Positions 12,083-24,423 are shown, numbered from the stretch's first letter. The stretch: 64,000 nucleotides of DNA from Saccharomyces mikatae IFO 1815 (GCF_947241705.1 NC_079267.1:1040772-1104771); one strand, 5' to 3'. Notes: generated by a model not told the origin, from the letters alone. Numbers and translations: made by a program.

Positions 12083-13120
12083 TTAATAAACAGAAATATA
12101 ATTGTTTATTCTTTCTCTTTGATTTTGAGCAATACATTCAGCTATCCAGGTAATATTCCTAACTTCCTGTTCTTTGGATTTCATCCAGGCCCAAACAGTA
12201 CTGATGGCAAATTGTTGCGTGAAAGCGTCTCTACACAACTCCATTTCTAATTGGTAAAAATGATCTTCCAAGTTACCAGTCTCCAAAAATCCTCTATATT
12301 CATAGACGTTTGCTAAGGCGGCTCTAACTCCTTCAAAATCTTGCGCTTGGGCCAAATGGAATGTTGCAAGAGGGTATAACTTACCAATGCTAGGCAACAG
12401 GTCACTCTTCAAATCGGGGTCAATATCTGAACTTTGCAAGGAGTTGAGTGCAATATTGATACTTCTTCTATCAGCTTCAAATCCTAGTAACGTTTGCATA
12501 CATTCCTTGGCTGGCTCTGGAATCTCTTCAGTAACGAAATTGTAGAAGTCTTCCAAATAGGCCTTGTACAACTTATTTCTGATAATTTCGATGTTCATGT
12601 CGTCTAATTCCTCTGCAGTATCAAAACAGTTCTTGAAATACGGTGCCAATGGGGTATCCACTAATACGGTCTCGTATAGAGATTCAAGATCAGTAGCGAC
12701 ACTCAATGTAGGCAAAGTATCAAACCACCCTAGTGGATGACAACGTTGTAAAATTTCACCCTTATCACGGTCATGAATAGTACCCGTAATCATCAATGCT
12801 ACATTGTCGATCATGTAACCATAAGTAATATAGTCCATGAACTTTTTCGTGGATCCACTAGATTGGTCTCTTATATAGTTGAACTCATGGTACAATTTGC
12901 TAGAAGCATATTCTTGAATCAAAGACGTGGTCAAAGATTCCGAAGAGACAGAGGAAAGAAAATTACCATAATCAGTCGATGATAGTTGTAATTTTAAATC
13001 TTCCAATGTATCACATTGTGTTAAGTTGATATATTGGTTATTAGATAACAATCCATTTCTGTAGCCTCTTACTACACCTTCAATAAACCCATTGTCAATA
13101 TTAAAATATACTCCTTCCAT
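12083..13120 (-). CDS. VMA6: VMA6, V-ATPase V0 subunit d
   Basis: 345 codons, the exact family length, beginning MEGVYFNIDNGFIEG. There are no membrane spans; it is a soluble V0 subunit. Known role: subunit d sits on top of the c-ring and couples V1 central-stalk rotation to the proton-translocating V0 sector of the vacuolar ATPase. The C-terminal NYISVY end matches the yeast protein. It diverges from RPL6B across a 926-bp gap that also contains the GC-rich block described separately. Confidence 0.96.
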   Translation of the reverse strand: MEGVYFNIDNGFIEGVVRGYRNGLLSNNQYINLTQCDTLEDLKLQLSSTDYGNFLSSVSSESLTTSLIQEYASSKLYHEFNYIRDQSSGSTKKFMDYITYGYMIDNVALMITGTIHDRDKGEILQRCHPLGWFDTLPTLSVATDLESLYETVLVDTPLAPYFKNCFDTAEELDDMNIEIIRNKLYKAYLEDFYNFVTEEIPEPAKECMQTLLGFEADRRSINIALNSLQSSDIDPDLKSDLLPSIGKLYPLATFHLAQAQDFEGVRAALANVYEYRGFLETGNLEDHFYQLEMELCRDAFTQQFAISTVWAWMKSKEQEVRNITWIAECIAQNQRERINNYISVY

Positions 13121-13586
13121 CTTCGCAAGACTTTAGCAATACGATCTTAACAAAATGCTCTTCTGGTTGCTCTTGATCTTATTCCTGCTATACCTTAAAG
13201 GGTTAAGAGGTTTAACTGTTCTTTTGTTTTTGTAGGATATTGAAGATATTTTATAAATGCGTCACTTTGTACGCGCATATCAGCGCAACAATAGGTGCGC
13301 TGAAATCGCTTTATTATACAACACAAGAATTCGCTAAATTTGACCCTGATGATAAGAGTGCACTTTGGTGTCTTAATATTCAGGAAGGATGGGCATCTTC
13401 CCATCATTCATCATTCATTTCCCTCCTTGAGATGTATGACAGAATACCGAAATGTGTAATACTTCGGTATCAGTATCTCTATATATGCACCGCTAAGTCA
13501 TCCTTCCATAAGTTTGATTTTGCCTCATCTTCCTTACTGATGCTGTCTTCGTATTGAAAAGAAGTTTGTGGGTGAAAGACATACTA

Positions 13587-13616
13587 ACACCCATACATGT
13601 TAGATGTATGGGCTTT
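13587..13616. promoter_or_regulatory. Head-to-head Rap1 sites upstream of RPL6B
   Basis: 13587-13598 reads ACACCCATACAT, an exact match to the ribosomal-protein Rap1 consensus. A second copy of CCCATACAT lies on the opposite strand at 13604-13612, so the two half sites form a 9-bp perfect inverted repeat around GTTAG. Rap1 pairs are the usual activators of ribosomal-protein genes. These lie about 430 bp upstream of the RPL6B ATG, further than most. They could also serve a transcript starting inside the GC-rich block. Confidence 0.75.
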
Positions 13617-13639
13617 CGTTTCATTTTAATTTTCTCCTG

Positions 13640-13935
13640 AAATTTTATGGAGGCGCGAACTGAAGGTAGGAGTAGTTACTGTAAATATGCGTCTCTGCCG
13701 AATAGTTGCTATGGGGTGGGAGTTACTGACGCCCGTCCTCCACGCGGGTGGCGAAAAATGCCTCTTGTTTACGTAGACTCGTTTGCTCTAGGCTGGTCTT
13801 CTGCGCAGTGGTTCCGTTCAGGAATGCCTACGGTAGAGGGAGCAAATGGGCGGAAACGAGCTTCACTCTGGCTCCAAGCTTGCCCTCCCGCCTTGCATAG
13901 TGTGAATGAGATTCTATCAATGCTGTAGGTGCAAG
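13640..13935. other. GC-rich, hairpin-rich block of unknown nature
   Basis: About 300 bp, visibly richer in G and C than either flank, with many short self-complementary arms. Examples are CGCCCG/CGGGTG around 13729-13749, a nested GGGC-GAGC-GCTC-GCCC arrangement at about 13848-13886, and AGGT/ACCT at about 13926-13940. Frames of 93 codons (+) and 87 codons (-) cross it but look like nothing I know. It could be part of the RPL6B promoter, or an unannotated structured RNA driven from the adjacent Rap1 sites. I recall no known RNA gene at this locus in S. cerevisiae. Confidence 0.4.
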
Positions 13936-14046
13936 TACCTGCAATATGGCGATTGATCAAAAGTGTAAAGATAATTTCAAAGCATATCTTCACTTTATTT
14001 TGTATTCTTTCTTGAACTTGGAAGAGAAGCAAATATATTCAACGAA

Positions 14047-14947
<901 letters not shown>

Positions 14948-15993
14948 GAAATTGGACAGAAAAAATTATAATTGATTTAAAAATTGAACTTCAAAGCAAG
15001 GAGAATTGATAGAGAATACGTTGATCTGAAAATACTGCTTGACAATAAAGAAAGGTAAGTGGATATGTAATCTAAATTTAATCCTCTTCTAATTCATTTC
15101 CCTATCAACCTTATTTGCACTTTTCTATATCCTTCTTTTTGTATCTATAATTTTTTTTTTCTTTTACATAGCAAAATACAAAAAATCATAAATATTAGTA
15201 TCCAAGGATTCAAAGTTAGATTGTTGTCTTTTCGGCTATTCCGTTAGGGCACTCTATCGGTACAGCCATTGTGTATTTACAATCTGCACTAACCACATTA
15301 AGGCAAATCCGCTCATGAAGAAAAGTCAAGGTACAATCAAGGTAATATTCTGTGATAATGTACTTCAATTTTTTTGAAATCGCCGTTACACTCGAAACTT
15401 TATTACCATTAACGCTATACATGTATGGAGTAGTAAAGTAGTCAGATTGGTTCATACGACTAGACATCTAGCAGACCGTTACATCGTGAGCTTTAGAGCT
15501 TGTTGTGGCAGATGATTTTGTCATTTTTTCATATAAACCTAGAAAAGTGGGGAGTTTATACTTGGTAAGAACAATTCTCACTAAGACATCGCTACCCATC
15601 CAATTTAATCAATCAAAGAATGAGAATACTGCATATAATATTATGCTACGTTTTCTCACTATTTTTTCTGCACTCTTATATCCAATTGCCTAGCAAACAA
15701 AAAAACTATTTGGTGTATCAAATCAAAACTTCCACTTTTATGATAACCTCAGCATAATTAATGTTCCCTATTGCTAATTTGCTCTTTATTTCAACATCTT
15801 CTGTTCAAATTAATTCATGCTTTCGATGCCCTATGTATTTTTTTATCTCATGCCTAAGGCGGCGAAAATTTTAACTGGCGAAGTTGAAAAGGCAAAGGAA
15901 GGGCATTGAAAATTTTACCATATTAAATGAAGTACTTTTCAGTTTTAACTAATGGAGAAACAACGAAAAAGACAACAAAGATACACCTTTAAT
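14948..15993. other. RPL6B-FPR4 intergenic region
   Basis: 1,046 bp, AT-rich. It contains the RPL6B 3'UTR and the FPR4 promoter. An 83-codon ORF with an ATG lies on the minus strand (15216-15467) and a 62-codon one on the plus strand (15505-15693). I recognise neither, and both could be chance in sequence of this composition. There is a poly-T run near 15150-15160. Confidence 0.5.
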
Positions 15994-17172
15994 ATGTCTG
16001 ATATGCTCCCATTGGCTACGTACAGCCTGAATGTTGAGCCATACTCTCCAACCCCAGCTCTTAACTTCGAAATGCCGGTTACTATTAGAATCACAATGGC
16101 GGCCATTGACCCTGAGCCATTTGACGATGACAAGAAGCCATCCACTTTAAGAATAATCAAAAGAAACCCTGAACATGGTGATTGTTGCAATCATGATAAC
16201 GATGACGGCCATGAAGAAAATGAAGAAGACAGCGAGGAAGAAGTAGAGGCACCCAAAAAGAGTGTCAAATCAAAAAAAGGCAAAGGTTCTGAGGAAAGTG
16301 AATCAGAAGATTCTGAGGATGAAAATGAAATGGACGATGAATTTGAAGAATGCGTACTTTTAACTTTATCTCCAAAGGGTCAATTTCAACAAGCTTTGGA
16401 TATTACCATTGCACCAGAAGAAGACGTCCAATTCGTCGTTACCGGTTCATACACCATTTCTTTAACTGGTAACTATGTCAAACATCCATTTGACACACCC
16501 CTAGAGGACAATTCTTCAGATTCAGATTCAGATGAAGACGAAGATGACTACGGTGAAGAATCTTCCGATGGAGAAGAAGAAGAGGACGAAGAAGAATTAA
16601 GTTCCGGTGATGATGATCTTGATGATCTTGTGGATGCTAGTGACATTGATAGTCGTCTTGATGAACTAGTCAAAAAGGATGAAAAGAAGAAAACCAACAA
16701 AAAGGAGAGCAAGAGGGAACGTGAAGAGGATGCGGAGGATGCTGTTCAACCTGCTGAGGTGAAGCAAACAGCCAAAAAAGTCAAAAAAACAGAGTCAGGT
16801 AAAGAATCAGAAGAAGACAAATCAAAGCCAAAACCAAAGACAAAGCTTCTTGAAGGGGGGATCATCATTGAAGATCGTCTCACAGGGAAGGGCCCACATG
16901 CCAAGAAGGGTGCCAGAGTTGGGATGAGATATGTCGGTAAGTTGAAGAATGGAAAAGTTTTTGATAAAAATACAAAGGGTAAACCTTTTGTCTTTAAGTT
17001 AGGTCAAGGCGAGGTCATTAAAGGATGGGATATTGGTGTTGCTGGTATGGCTGTCGGTGGTGAACGTAGAATTATCATTCCCGCCCCATACGCCTACGGC
17101 AAGCAAGCTTTACCTGGAATTCCAGCCAATTCTGAATTGACATTTGATGTTAAATTAGTCTCTATGAAATAA
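15994..17172 (+). CDS. FPR4: FPR4, nucleolar FKBP-type prolyl isomerase and histone chaperone
   Basis: 392 codons from the ATG at 15994 ([17 protein letters not shown]), the same length as S. cerevisiae Fpr4. An in-frame ATG 42 bp upstream would add 14 residues, but the family start is the internal one. Architecture: an N-terminal nucleoplasmin-like half (about 1-175) interrupted by an acidic Asp/Glu/Ser tract, a second acidic tract (about 180-220), a Lys/Glu-rich region, then an FKBP domain (about 285-392) with [15 protein letters not shown] and the GWDIGVAGM active-site region intact. Known role: isomerises histone H3 Pro38 and chaperones histones at rDNA. Paralogue of FPR3. Confidence 0.95.
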   Translation: MSDMLPLATYSLNVEPYSPTPALNFEMPVTIRITMAAIDPEPFDDDKKPSTLRIIKRNPEHGDCCNHDNDDGHEENEEDSEEEVEAPKKSVKSKKGKGSEESESEDSEDENEMDDEFEECVLLTLSPKGQFQQALDITIAPEEDVQFVVTGSYTISLTGNYVKHPFDTPLEDNSSDSDSDEDEDDYGEESSDGEEEEDEEELSSGDDDLDDLVDASDIDSRLDELVKKDEKKKTNKKESKREREEDAEDAVQPAEVKQTAKKVKKTESGKESEEDKSKPKPKTKLLEGGIIIEDRLTGKGPHAKKGARVGMRYVGKLKNGKVFDKNTKGKPFVFKLGQGEVIKGWDIGVAGMAVGGERRIIIPAPYAYGKQALPGIPANSELTFDVKLVSMK

Positions 17173-17797
17173 GGCTTCTAATGCATATTTTTTGATAAGA
17201 GTATCTAAAAAACTATATACCATTATCATTACTGCTATTATTAATATTATTTTTGAATCTACATGCCCTTTTCTCTTCTGTAGGAGGTTGTTTTTTTGCG
17301 ACTTATTTCATGATATAGCCGCCCAGCTATCTATTTATACACATATAAGTAAAACTCCTAACACAATCATGAAAATAAGTCCCAAGTAGAGTCTGAGCGC
17401 TCCAATCAAGATAATTGTGTTCAAAAAAGATTCAATATTGTATATAGTTGGTTTATATATATATATATATATATATATACTTATCTTATGAATAGGGACC
17501 ATTGATCGTTAGGGACGAGCACATTGTTTTGTTGAATCTCTTCCAACAGCGCGAGCAAAAGTCAGTCGAGAACAATAAGATGTTGCATACAAGGATTAAC
17601 CGTGGATTAAGAAACCATTTGAAAGCCACCTCAGAAACGTAAGCCGCAAATACATCTTAAGGAGGTGTGGTACCAAAGGGAATATTTTTTACGAGCAATT
17701 ACACCAAGATCCTACGGTGAAGAATCGATCCGACTTATATTTATCTAGCCACGTTTTTCTCAAATACGCTCAACAAATTTCCCAAATATAACCTCGG
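17173..17797. other. FPR4-HMG2 intergenic region
   Basis: 625 bp. It holds the FPR4 3' region, a (TA)n run at about 17453-17479 and the HMG2 promoter and leader. A 20-codon upstream ORF (17580-17642) begins ATGTTGCATACA about 218 bp before the HMG2 ATG. Whether it lies inside the HMG2 transcript cannot be seen. Confidence 0.55.
17453..17479. repeat. TA dinucleotide run
   Basis: An uninterrupted alternating TA tract of about 27 bp between FPR4 and HMG2. It may act as a 3'-processing efficiency element for FPR4 or as a TATA-like element for HMG2; the sequence does not decide. Confidence 0.75.
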
Positions 17798-20700
17798 ATG
17801 TCGCTTCCATTAAAAACCATAATACATTTGGTAAAACCTTTTGCTTGCACAGCTAGGTTTAGTGCGAGGTATCCAATTCATGTTATTGTCGTTGCTGTTT
17901 TATTAAGTGCCGCTGCATACTTATCTGTAACGCAATCTTATCTTAATGAATGGAAACTGGACTCCAGCCAGTACTCCACGTATTTAAGCATCAAGCCAGA
18001 CGAGCTTTTCGAAAAATGTACGCATTACTACAGATCTCCCGTGTCCGATACATGGAAACTTCTCAGCTCTAAAGAAGCCGCCGATATTTATACCCCTTTT
18101 CATTATTATTTATCCACTATAAATTTTCAAAGCAAGGACAATTCGACAACATTACCTTCCCTTGATGATGTTATTTATAGTGTAGATTATACCCGATATT
18201 TATTGAGTGAGGAGCCAAAGATACCAACTGAACTGGTGTCTGAGAACGGAACGAAATGGAGGTTGAGGAACAACAGCAATTTTATCCTGGATCTGCATAA
18301 TATCTACAGAAATTTTGTCAAGCAGTTCTCCAATAAAACCAGCGAATTTGATCAGTTTGATCTGTTTATTATCTTAGCTGCCTACCTTACCCTTTTTTAT
18401 ACCCTCTGTTGTCTGTTTAATGATATGAGAAAAATCGGGTCGAAATTTTGGCTAAGCTTTTCTGTTCTTTCAAACTCTGCATGTGCACTATATTTATCAC
18501 TGTACACCACCCATAGTTTGTTGAAAAAACCGGCTTCTTTATTAAGTTTGATTATTGGATTACCATTTATCGTGGTAATTATTGGGTTTAAGCATAAAGT
18601 TCGGCTCGCGGCTTTCTCACTACAAAAGTTCCACAGAACTAGTATTGACAAGAAAATAACAGTAAGCAACATTATTTATGAGGCTATTTTCCAAGAAGGT
18701 GCCTATTTGATTCGTGATTACTTATTCTATATTAGTTCCTTTATTGGCTGTGCTATTTATGCAAGACACCTTCCCGGATTGGTCAATTTCTGCATTTTGT
18801 CTACTTTTATGCTAATTTTCGACTTGGTTTTGTCTGCTACTTTCTATTCAGCCATACTGTCCATGAAATTAGAAATAAACATTATCCACAGATCCACTCT
18901 GATTAGACAAACCTTGGAAGAAGACGGTGTTATTCCAACGACAGCCGATATTATATATAAGGACGAAACAGCCTCAGAGCCAAATTTCTTAAGATCCAAT
19001 GTGGCCATACTTTTAGGGAAAGCTTCCGTCATTGGTCTTCTACTTTTGATCAACCTTTATGTGTTTACAGATAAGTTGAATGCCACAATACTGAACACAG
19101 TATATTTTGACTCCACAATTTATTCTTTGCCAAACTTTATCAATCATAAGGATATTGGTAATCTCAGTAATCAGGTGATCATTTCTGTTTTGCCGAAACA
19201 GTATTATACCCCGCTGAAAAAATACCACCAGATTGAGGATTCCGTCTTAGTTGTAATTGATTCCGTTAGTAATGCTATTCGGGATCAATTTATCAGCAAG
19301 TTACTCTTTTTTGCATTCGCAGTCAGTATTTCCATTAATATTTATTTGCTAAATGCTGCAAAAATTCATACTGGATACATGAACCTTCAACAACAGCCCA
19401 AAAAGATCGAAGACCTTGTTGTGCAAAACCCAGCGACATTTGAATTCTCAGAAATCCAAAGTGTACCAGCATCTTCTGAACTAGAAATTTCAATGACTGC
19501 GAATGACATATCGGTCTCACAAGAAATTCAGAATAATGAATGCTTCTACGCTTTAAGTTCCCAGGATGAGCCTATCCGTCCTTTATCGAATTTAGTGGAA
19601 CTTATGGAAAAAGAACAATTAAAGAACTTAAACAATACAGAAGTCTCGAATCTTGTAGTAAACGGTAAACTGCCATTATACTCTCTCGAAAAAAAATTAG
19701 AGGATACTACACGTGCGGTTTTGGTTAGGAGAAAAGCGCTTTCTGTCTTGGCTGAATCACCAATTTTAGTTTCCGAAAAATTACCATTCAGAAATTACGA
19801 TTATGATCGCGTATTTGGTGCCTGTTGTGAAAACGTTATTGGGTACATGCCTGTGCCAGTCGGTGTAATTGGACCGTTAATTATTGATGGAACATCTTAC
19901 CACATTCCTATGGCTACTACCGAAGGCTGTTTAGTTGCGTCGGCTATGCGTGGTTGTAAAGCTATCAATGCTGGTGGTGGTGCAACAACAGTTTTGACCA
20001 AGGATGGTATGACTAGAGGTCCAGTTGTTCGTTTCCCTACTTTGATACGATCGGGGGCATGCAAAATATGGTTAGACTCAGAGGAGGGACAAAACACAAT
20101 TAAGAAAGCTTTCAATTCTACATCAAGGTTTGCACGTTTACAACATATTCAAACTTGTTTAGCGGGTGATTTACTTTTCATGAGATTTAGAACAACCACT
20201 GGTGATGCAATGGGTATGAACATGATATCCAAAGGTGTCGAGTACTCATTAAAACAAATGGTTGAAGAGTATGGTTGGGAGGATATGGAAGTTGTATCTG
20301 TATCTGGTAATTATTGTACCGATAAAAAACCAGCCGCCATTAACTGGATTGAAGGTCGTGGTAAAAGTGTCGTTGCTGAAGCTACTATTCCTGGCGATGT
20401 AGTTAAAAACGTTTTAAAGAGCGATGTTGCTGCATTAGTTGAACTAAACATTTCCAAGAACTTGGTTGGATCTGCAATGGCTGGATCTGTTGGTGGTTTC
20501 AATGCACATGCAGCTAATCTGGTCACCGCGCTTTTCATGGCGTTAGGTCAAGATCCGGCACAGAACGTAGAAAGTTCTAATTGTATAACTCTGATGAAAG
20601 AAGTTGACGGAGATTTAAGAATTTCCGTCTCTATGCCATCTATTGAAGTAGGTACGATTGGTGGGGGGACTGTTTTGGAGCCTCAAGGTGCCATGCTTGA

Positions 20701-20914
20701 TCTTCTTGGGGTTCGTGGTCCTCATCCTACTGAACCTGGAGCAAATGCTAGACAGCTAGCTAGAATAATTGCATGTGCTGTCTTAGCAGGCGAATTGTCT
20801 TTGTGCTCCGCACTTGCTGCTGGTCACCTGGTACAAAGCCACATGGCTCACAATCGTAAAACAAATAAAACCAGTGAACAGCCACTACCAAGTGACAAAG
20901 GTCCTTCCCTATAA
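17798..20914 (+). CDS. HMG2: HMG2, HMG-CoA reductase 2 (sterol pathway, ER membrane)
   Basis: 1,038 codons (1,045 in S. cerevisiae). The N-terminal 525 residues hold about eight membrane spans including the sterol-sensing region, with Lys6 present, a residue known for Hmg2 ubiquitination. The catalytic domain covers about 610-1020: [43 protein letters not shown] and the catalytic His in [10 protein letters not shown]. It reduces HMG-CoA to mevalonate with NADPH, the committed step to sterols. The transmembrane and catalytic parts are about 97% like my recollection of S. cerevisiae, while the linker (about 530-590) and the last 20 residues diverge. The C-terminus is about seven residues shorter. 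Paralogue of HMG1. Confidence 0.97.
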   Translation: MSLPLKTIIHLVKPFACTARFSARYPIHVIVVAVLLSAAAYLSVTQSYLNEWKLDSSQYSTYLSIKPDELFEKCTHYYRSPVSDTWKLLSSKEAADIYTPFHYYLSTINFQSKDNSTTLPSLDDVIYSVDYTRYLLSEEPKIPTELVSENGTKWRLRNNSNFILDLHNIYRNFVKQFSNKTSEFDQFDLFIILAAYLTLFYTLCCLFNDMRKIGSKFWLSFSVLSNSACALYLSLYTTHSLLKKPASLLSLIIGLPFIVVIIGFKHKVRLAAFSLQKFHRTSIDKKITVSNIIYEAIFQEGAYLIRDYLFYISSFIGCAIYARHLPGLVNFCILSTFMLIFDLVLSATFYSAILSMKLEINIIHRSTLIRQTLEEDGVIPTTADIIYKDETASEPNFLRSNVAILLGKASVIGLLLLINLYVFTDKLNATILNTVYFDSTIYSLPNFINHKDIGNLSNQVIISVLPKQYYTPLKKYHQIEDSVLVVIDSVSNAIRDQFISKLLFFAFAVSISINIYLLNAAKIHTGYMNLQQQPKKIEDLVVQNPATFEFSEIQSVPASSELEISMTANDISVSQEIQNNECFYALSSQDEPIRPLSNLVELMEKEQLKNLNNTEVSNLVVNGKLPLYSLEKKLEDTTRAVLVRRKALSVLAESPILVSEKLPFRNYDYDRVFGACCENVIGYMPVPVGVIGPLIIDGTSYHIPMATTEGCLVASAMRGCKAINAGGGATTVLTKDGMTRGPVVRFPTLIRSGACKIWLDSEEGQNTIKKAFNSTSRFARLQHIQTCLAGDLLFMRFRTTTGDAMGMNMISKGVEYSLKQMVEEYGWEDMEVVSVSGNYCTDKKPAAINWIEGRGKSVVAEATIPGDVVKNVLKSDVAALVELNISKNLVGSAMAGSVGGFNAHAANLVTALFMALGQDPAQNVESSNCITLMKEVDGDLRISVSMPSIEVGTIGGGTVLEPQGAMLDLLGVRGPHPTEPGANARQLARIIACAVLAGELSLCSALAAGHLVQSHMAHNRKTNKTSEQPLPSDKGPSL

Positions 20915-21255
20915 AACCTTAGCATTCTTATAACTTTTGTAGTTTACATGGTGATACTTTATATATTGTATTGTCTATTAGCTATCCTGAATCATCTGCA
21001 TGTAGTAACCAGTTAAACAAAATGACTCTCGCTATACTAAATCATTCGCTGATGCCGCCTCATCGATCACCTTATACAGCGCTTTTTCAAAGTTTTCCAA
21101 AGGAAAAAATGAAAAGTAATGAGCACAACAATAGCATATCATGATATATACGGTTATCAAATTAGATTTTCAAGGAGTACTGACGATTCGAGGAATCTTT
21201 AACACATTCAACTAAGATTCGCTTGAGAACACTGCTGACTCTTTTTCTCAAAACT
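20915..21255. other. HMG2-LEU3 intergenic region
   Basis: 341 bp between tandem plus-strand genes, containing the HMG2 terminator and LEU3 promoter. A Gcn4 core site is listed separately. I see no CCGG-type Leu3 self-site. Confidence 0.6.
21022..21028 (+). promoter_or_regulatory. Gcn4-type site in LEU3 promoter
   Basis: ATGACTC, the Gcn4 core, lies about 230 bp upstream of the LEU3 ATG. LEU3 in S. cerevisiae is under general amino-acid control through Gcn4, so position and sequence agree. A single site seen by eye; binding is inferred. Confidence 0.55.
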
Positions 21256-23916
21256 ATGGAAGGAAGATCGAATTCTGTAGCGACTTCACAATCAGGAAGT
21301 GAAATGAGTCACAGTGAAACTAGGAACAGAGCAGGGATCAATGCTAGAAAAAGGAAATTTGCCTGCGTAGAATGTCGGCAGCAGAAGTCAAAATGTGATG
21401 CCCACGAAAGAGCACCTGAACCATGCACTAAATGTGCCAAAAAGAATGTCCCATGCATTTTAAAGCGAGATTTTAGAAGAACTTATAAAAGAGCAAGAAA
21501 CGAAGCTATTGAAAAAAGATTTAAGGAGTTGACAAGAACTTTGACAAATTTAACATCAGACGAGATTTTGAAGAAAATTGAAGAAGAACAAGAGATCGTT
21601 TTAGATAATAGTAATTTTACAAAGGAAAAAGTAAAACAACTCAGAAAAAGTGCATTTGAGTCAACAGATATGGAACCAAGGTTATACAGAACACTTCGGG
21701 GAGAACCTATTGCATATAATGCCAACAGAAAGCACACGGATTCTTCACCTTTAGCACTCTTAAGCTCATCGACAAACTTCGACCCTGCGCAATCGATGAA
21801 CGTCATGACAGAGGAGCAACTTAAATGCTTACCTAAGAGTCTGGGTGATGTATACTTATCAAGCAGCGATATTGCTGAATTATTTCAAGAATTTGCGACG
21901 AAGTATCATCAGTTTTTGCCAGTCGTTGACCTTTCAAAGGGAGCTGAGCGAATCTATCACTTATCTCCATGTTTATTCTGGGTTATCCTGCTCATTGGTC
22001 TAAGGCGAAAATTTGGAGCTACGGATTTGATGACTAGATTATCTGTGTTGGTAAAGTCCGTTTTATCGGAAATTACCATATCACCAATAATTCGATATAC
22101 TCCATCAGACAAAGATGAACCCGTTTTGAACGTAGCATCTGTATACTCGGTACAAGCTTTTCTACTATACACCTTCTGGCCTCCTTTAACGTCCTCGTTA
22201 AGTGCCGATACTTCGTGGAATACCATAGGAACAGCCATGTTCCAAGCACTTCGGGTAGGACTGAATTGCGCAGGTTTTTCAAAAGAGTATGCTTCGGCAA
22301 ATTCAGAATTAGTTAACGAGCAGATACGAACCTGGATTTGCTGCAATATTGTATCTCAAACAGTAGCATCATCATTCGGGTTTCCAGCTTATGTTTCCTT
22401 TGATTATTTAGTAATAAGCTCTATCAGAACACCTGATACAAAAAGTCAAGTTGATATACCCAATGAACTGAGGCAAATGGCTCAAATTGCAAGATTTGAA
22501 AACCAAATCGTAAATACAATGAACTCTACGCCGGCAAGCGTGACGGGTATGGTAAGCCAGGAAGAAAAACAGCCATTGTTGCACGTCCTTAATCAACAGC
22601 TAAGCCAATTAGAGATTAGTCTTGAAGAGAATAATCTAGATGATATACGAAAATTTTTGTTGCTTGTGGCAAAAGTTCACTTATTAACCTATTATTTCAC
22701 TGATATTACGTCTCAGAATGTTGGAAAGTCAAATCGAAATATTTATGAGGGATCTTATTCTGTTATGGAGCTAGATTCAAATTTCGAGACAAAGCGTGGA
22801 TTGGTGAAAGTTTATAATGCGGCAGTAAATTTTCTCACACATGCCAATAGCATGTGGGAACATGACCCTACCATCATTAAGTACTTCCCAGGCCTGTTTG
22901 TCTTGAATGTATGGCAGTCTGCCTGTATTATTAGCAAACTCATACATTCATCACTTCATTCAATGCTAGATGTGAACTCGGGTAAAAAAGCTTATAATAA
23001 TGCAATTTCATTAACGTTCAATGCCTCTGTTTTGAAATATGATATGGCATATAGGTCATCCGGAATAATGCGAAGCATATGGAGTTTATTTGCAAATATG
23101 TATGATGCATGGAAAAACGATCAAAAGGAAGAGGTAAGCAAAATGGAAAATGACTTTAATTTGGGGATCACCATAAAATCTAGGATGTCGGTGAACGTTT
23201 TCTTTGATTGTTTGTATATTCTGAAGGAGAAATGTGGTATGGCGAAATTAGAAAGAGAAACAAAGGTTTCTACAGCGTATAACGTTGACGAGGAAGAAGA
23301 AGAGGAAGAAGATGAAGAAGAAGAAGAAGAAGAAGAGGATGAGGAAGAAATAACCGGAAACGTTTCTGAAAGTGTGGATAATCAGCAACTAAGGACAAGA
23401 AAATTTACCAACGTAAAGCACCCAGAAAAGAAAGCAAGAAGAATAATTGAAACCATTCCGCTAGATCCAAATCCAATAAATGCAGGCTCTACTAGCAGTG
23501 GAAGCTCATTGACAACCCCAAATAGTCAAGTCGCAAACACTATATCATATAGGGGAATTCTTACTAAGATGTCCCCCAGAGAGCAGCTAAATAACGCAAA
23601 TTTAGATTCCAATGCCTTCTCTGATCTTAAAGAGGATGGCGTTATCAATAAACATTTGCCAATAGAAACGGATGCTGGACATCTGGTAAGTCAACCACCT
23701 CCAATAACACAAATGCATGAGAACGCACAGCCAGCAACAAAGAACAACCATTCTCTATTAGAAACGTATCCTATGGTCCAACAAAACCCTGTTTCAACGA
23801 CAATCAAAGAATCACCTAATTCTATCATGGCAAGTTGGGATAACTGGGAATCTGATATGGTTTGGAGGGATGTTGATATTCTAATGAATGAGTTCGCGTT
23901 CAATCCCAAGGTTTGA
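21256..23916 (+). CDS. LEU3: LEU3, Zn2Cys6 regulator of branched-chain amino-acid genes
   Basis: 886 codons from the ATG at 21256 (MEGRSNSVATSQ), the same length as S. cerevisiae. A TTG 33 bp upstream extends the frame but is not a start. The Zn2Cys6 cluster lies at about residues 37-67 (CVECRQQKSKC then CTKCAKKNVPC), followed by a linker and coiled-coil, a large middle regulatory domain, an acidic Glu/Asp run (about 676-698) and a C-terminal acidic-hydrophobic activation region (WDNWESDMVWRDVDILMNEF). Known role: binds CCGGNNCCGG sites at LEU1, LEU2, ILV2, ILV5 and others, and switches from repressor to activator on binding alpha-isopropylmalate. Paralogue of WAR1. Confidence 0.96.
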   Translation: MEGRSNSVATSQSGSEMSHSETRNRAGINARKRKFACVECRQQKSKCDAHERAPEPCTKCAKKNVPCILKRDFRRTYKRARNEAIEKRFKELTRTLTNLTSDEILKKIEEEQEIVLDNSNFTKEKVKQLRKSAFESTDMEPRLYRTLRGEPIAYNANRKHTDSSPLALLSSSTNFDPAQSMNVMTEEQLKCLPKSLGDVYLSSSDIAELFQEFATKYHQFLPVVDLSKGAERIYHLSPCLFWVILLIGLRRKFGATDLMTRLSVLVKSVLSEITISPIIRYTPSDKDEPVLNVASVYSVQAFLLYTFWPPLTSSLSADTSWNTIGTAMFQALRVGLNCAGFSKEYASANSELVNEQIRTWICCNIVSQTVASSFGFPAYVSFDYLVISSIRTPDTKSQVDIPNELRQMAQIARFENQIVNTMNSTPASVTGMVSQEEKQPLLHVLNQQLSQLEISLEENNLDDIRKFLLLVAKVHLLTYYFTDITSQNVGKSNRNIYEGSYSVMELDSNFETKRGLVKVYNAAVNFLTHANSMWEHDPTIIKYFPGLFVLNVWQSACIISKLIHSSLHSMLDVNSGKKAYNNAISLTFNASVLKYDMAYRSSGIMRSIWSLFANMYDAWKNDQKEEVSKMENDFNLGITIKSRMSVNVFFDCLYILKEKCGMAKLERETKVSTAYNVDEEEEEEEDEEEEEEEEDEEEITGNVSESVDNQQLRTRKFTNVKHPEKKARRIIETIPLDPNPINAGSTSSGSSLTTPNSQVANTISYRGILTKMSPREQLNNANLDSNAFSDLKEDGVINKHLPIETDAGHLVSQPPPITQMHENAQPATKNNHSLLETYPMVQQNPVSTTIKESPNSIMASWDNWESDMVWRDVDILMNEFAFNPKV

Positions 23917-24423
23917 AAGTCTTCATCTTTTTTTACATAAATTTTACTCTCGAAGGACTGTTGTATACTGCAGTGCTACCAAAAAAGAAGACATATTATT
24001 TCTATATACGGTTCTCTCTTCCATATATGCATACTATTATTTGTCCTCCCGAAATAGCATTGAAAAAAGTACCAGAGAAGAAGGCAAAGATTTTTGATGT
24101 ATATGTTTAAATACTGTGCTCATCAAACGAGGTCAAAATGAGTCCTTGAAGAACACAAAATTCAGACCGGCATGTTATCATGAATATGCAATGAGGTAAA
24201 TTCAATTTTTGCCTAATAAATATACTTAACTACAATATTACCAATGATTTCTTATTTAATCTTAATGCTGGTGGTTTCTATGAGTTTAGCAATTTACACT
24301 TTCACTTACTTTATACACATTTACAGTGCACAGGAGTATTGAGATCATATTATGTTGGAAAAGTGATACAAATAAAAGTCCCGCATTTGTAGTTAAAAAA
24401 TGGCAAAAAATCTTTTCATTAAA
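23917..24423. other. LEU3-SST2 convergent 3' region
   Basis: 507 bp between convergent stop codons. Small overlapping ORFs (23888-24110) run across the LEU3 stop in other frames and are not credible. No RNA gene seen. Confidence 0.55.

Larger units (their letters stand above)
13121..14046. other. VMA6-RPL6B divergent intergenic region
   Basis: 926 bp between divergent genes, unusually long here. From left to right it holds an AT-rich VMA6-proximal part with a chance ORF of 105 codons (13240-13557), a head-to-head Rap1 pair (13587-13616), a GC-rich block with many short inverted repeats (13640-13935), and a T-rich to A-rich transition ending at the RPL6B ATG, typical of a ribosomal-protein 5'UTR. 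The parts are listed separately. Confidence 0.65.

Noticed and set aside
13380-13400. Possible C/D-box snoRNA near CTGATGATAAG (13345-13355)
   Set aside because: The base before TGATGA is C rather than a purine, and no matching D box with terminal stem was found.
13240-13557. 105-codon plus-strand ORF between VMA6 and RPL6B
   Set aside because: No recognised family, lies in a promoter region, composition like random AT-rich DNA.
15216-15467. 83-codon minus-strand ORF between RPL6B and FPR4
   Set aside because: Has an ATG and a plausible look, but no recognised family, no codon bias and no known gene at this site. Left as unassigned intergenic sequence.
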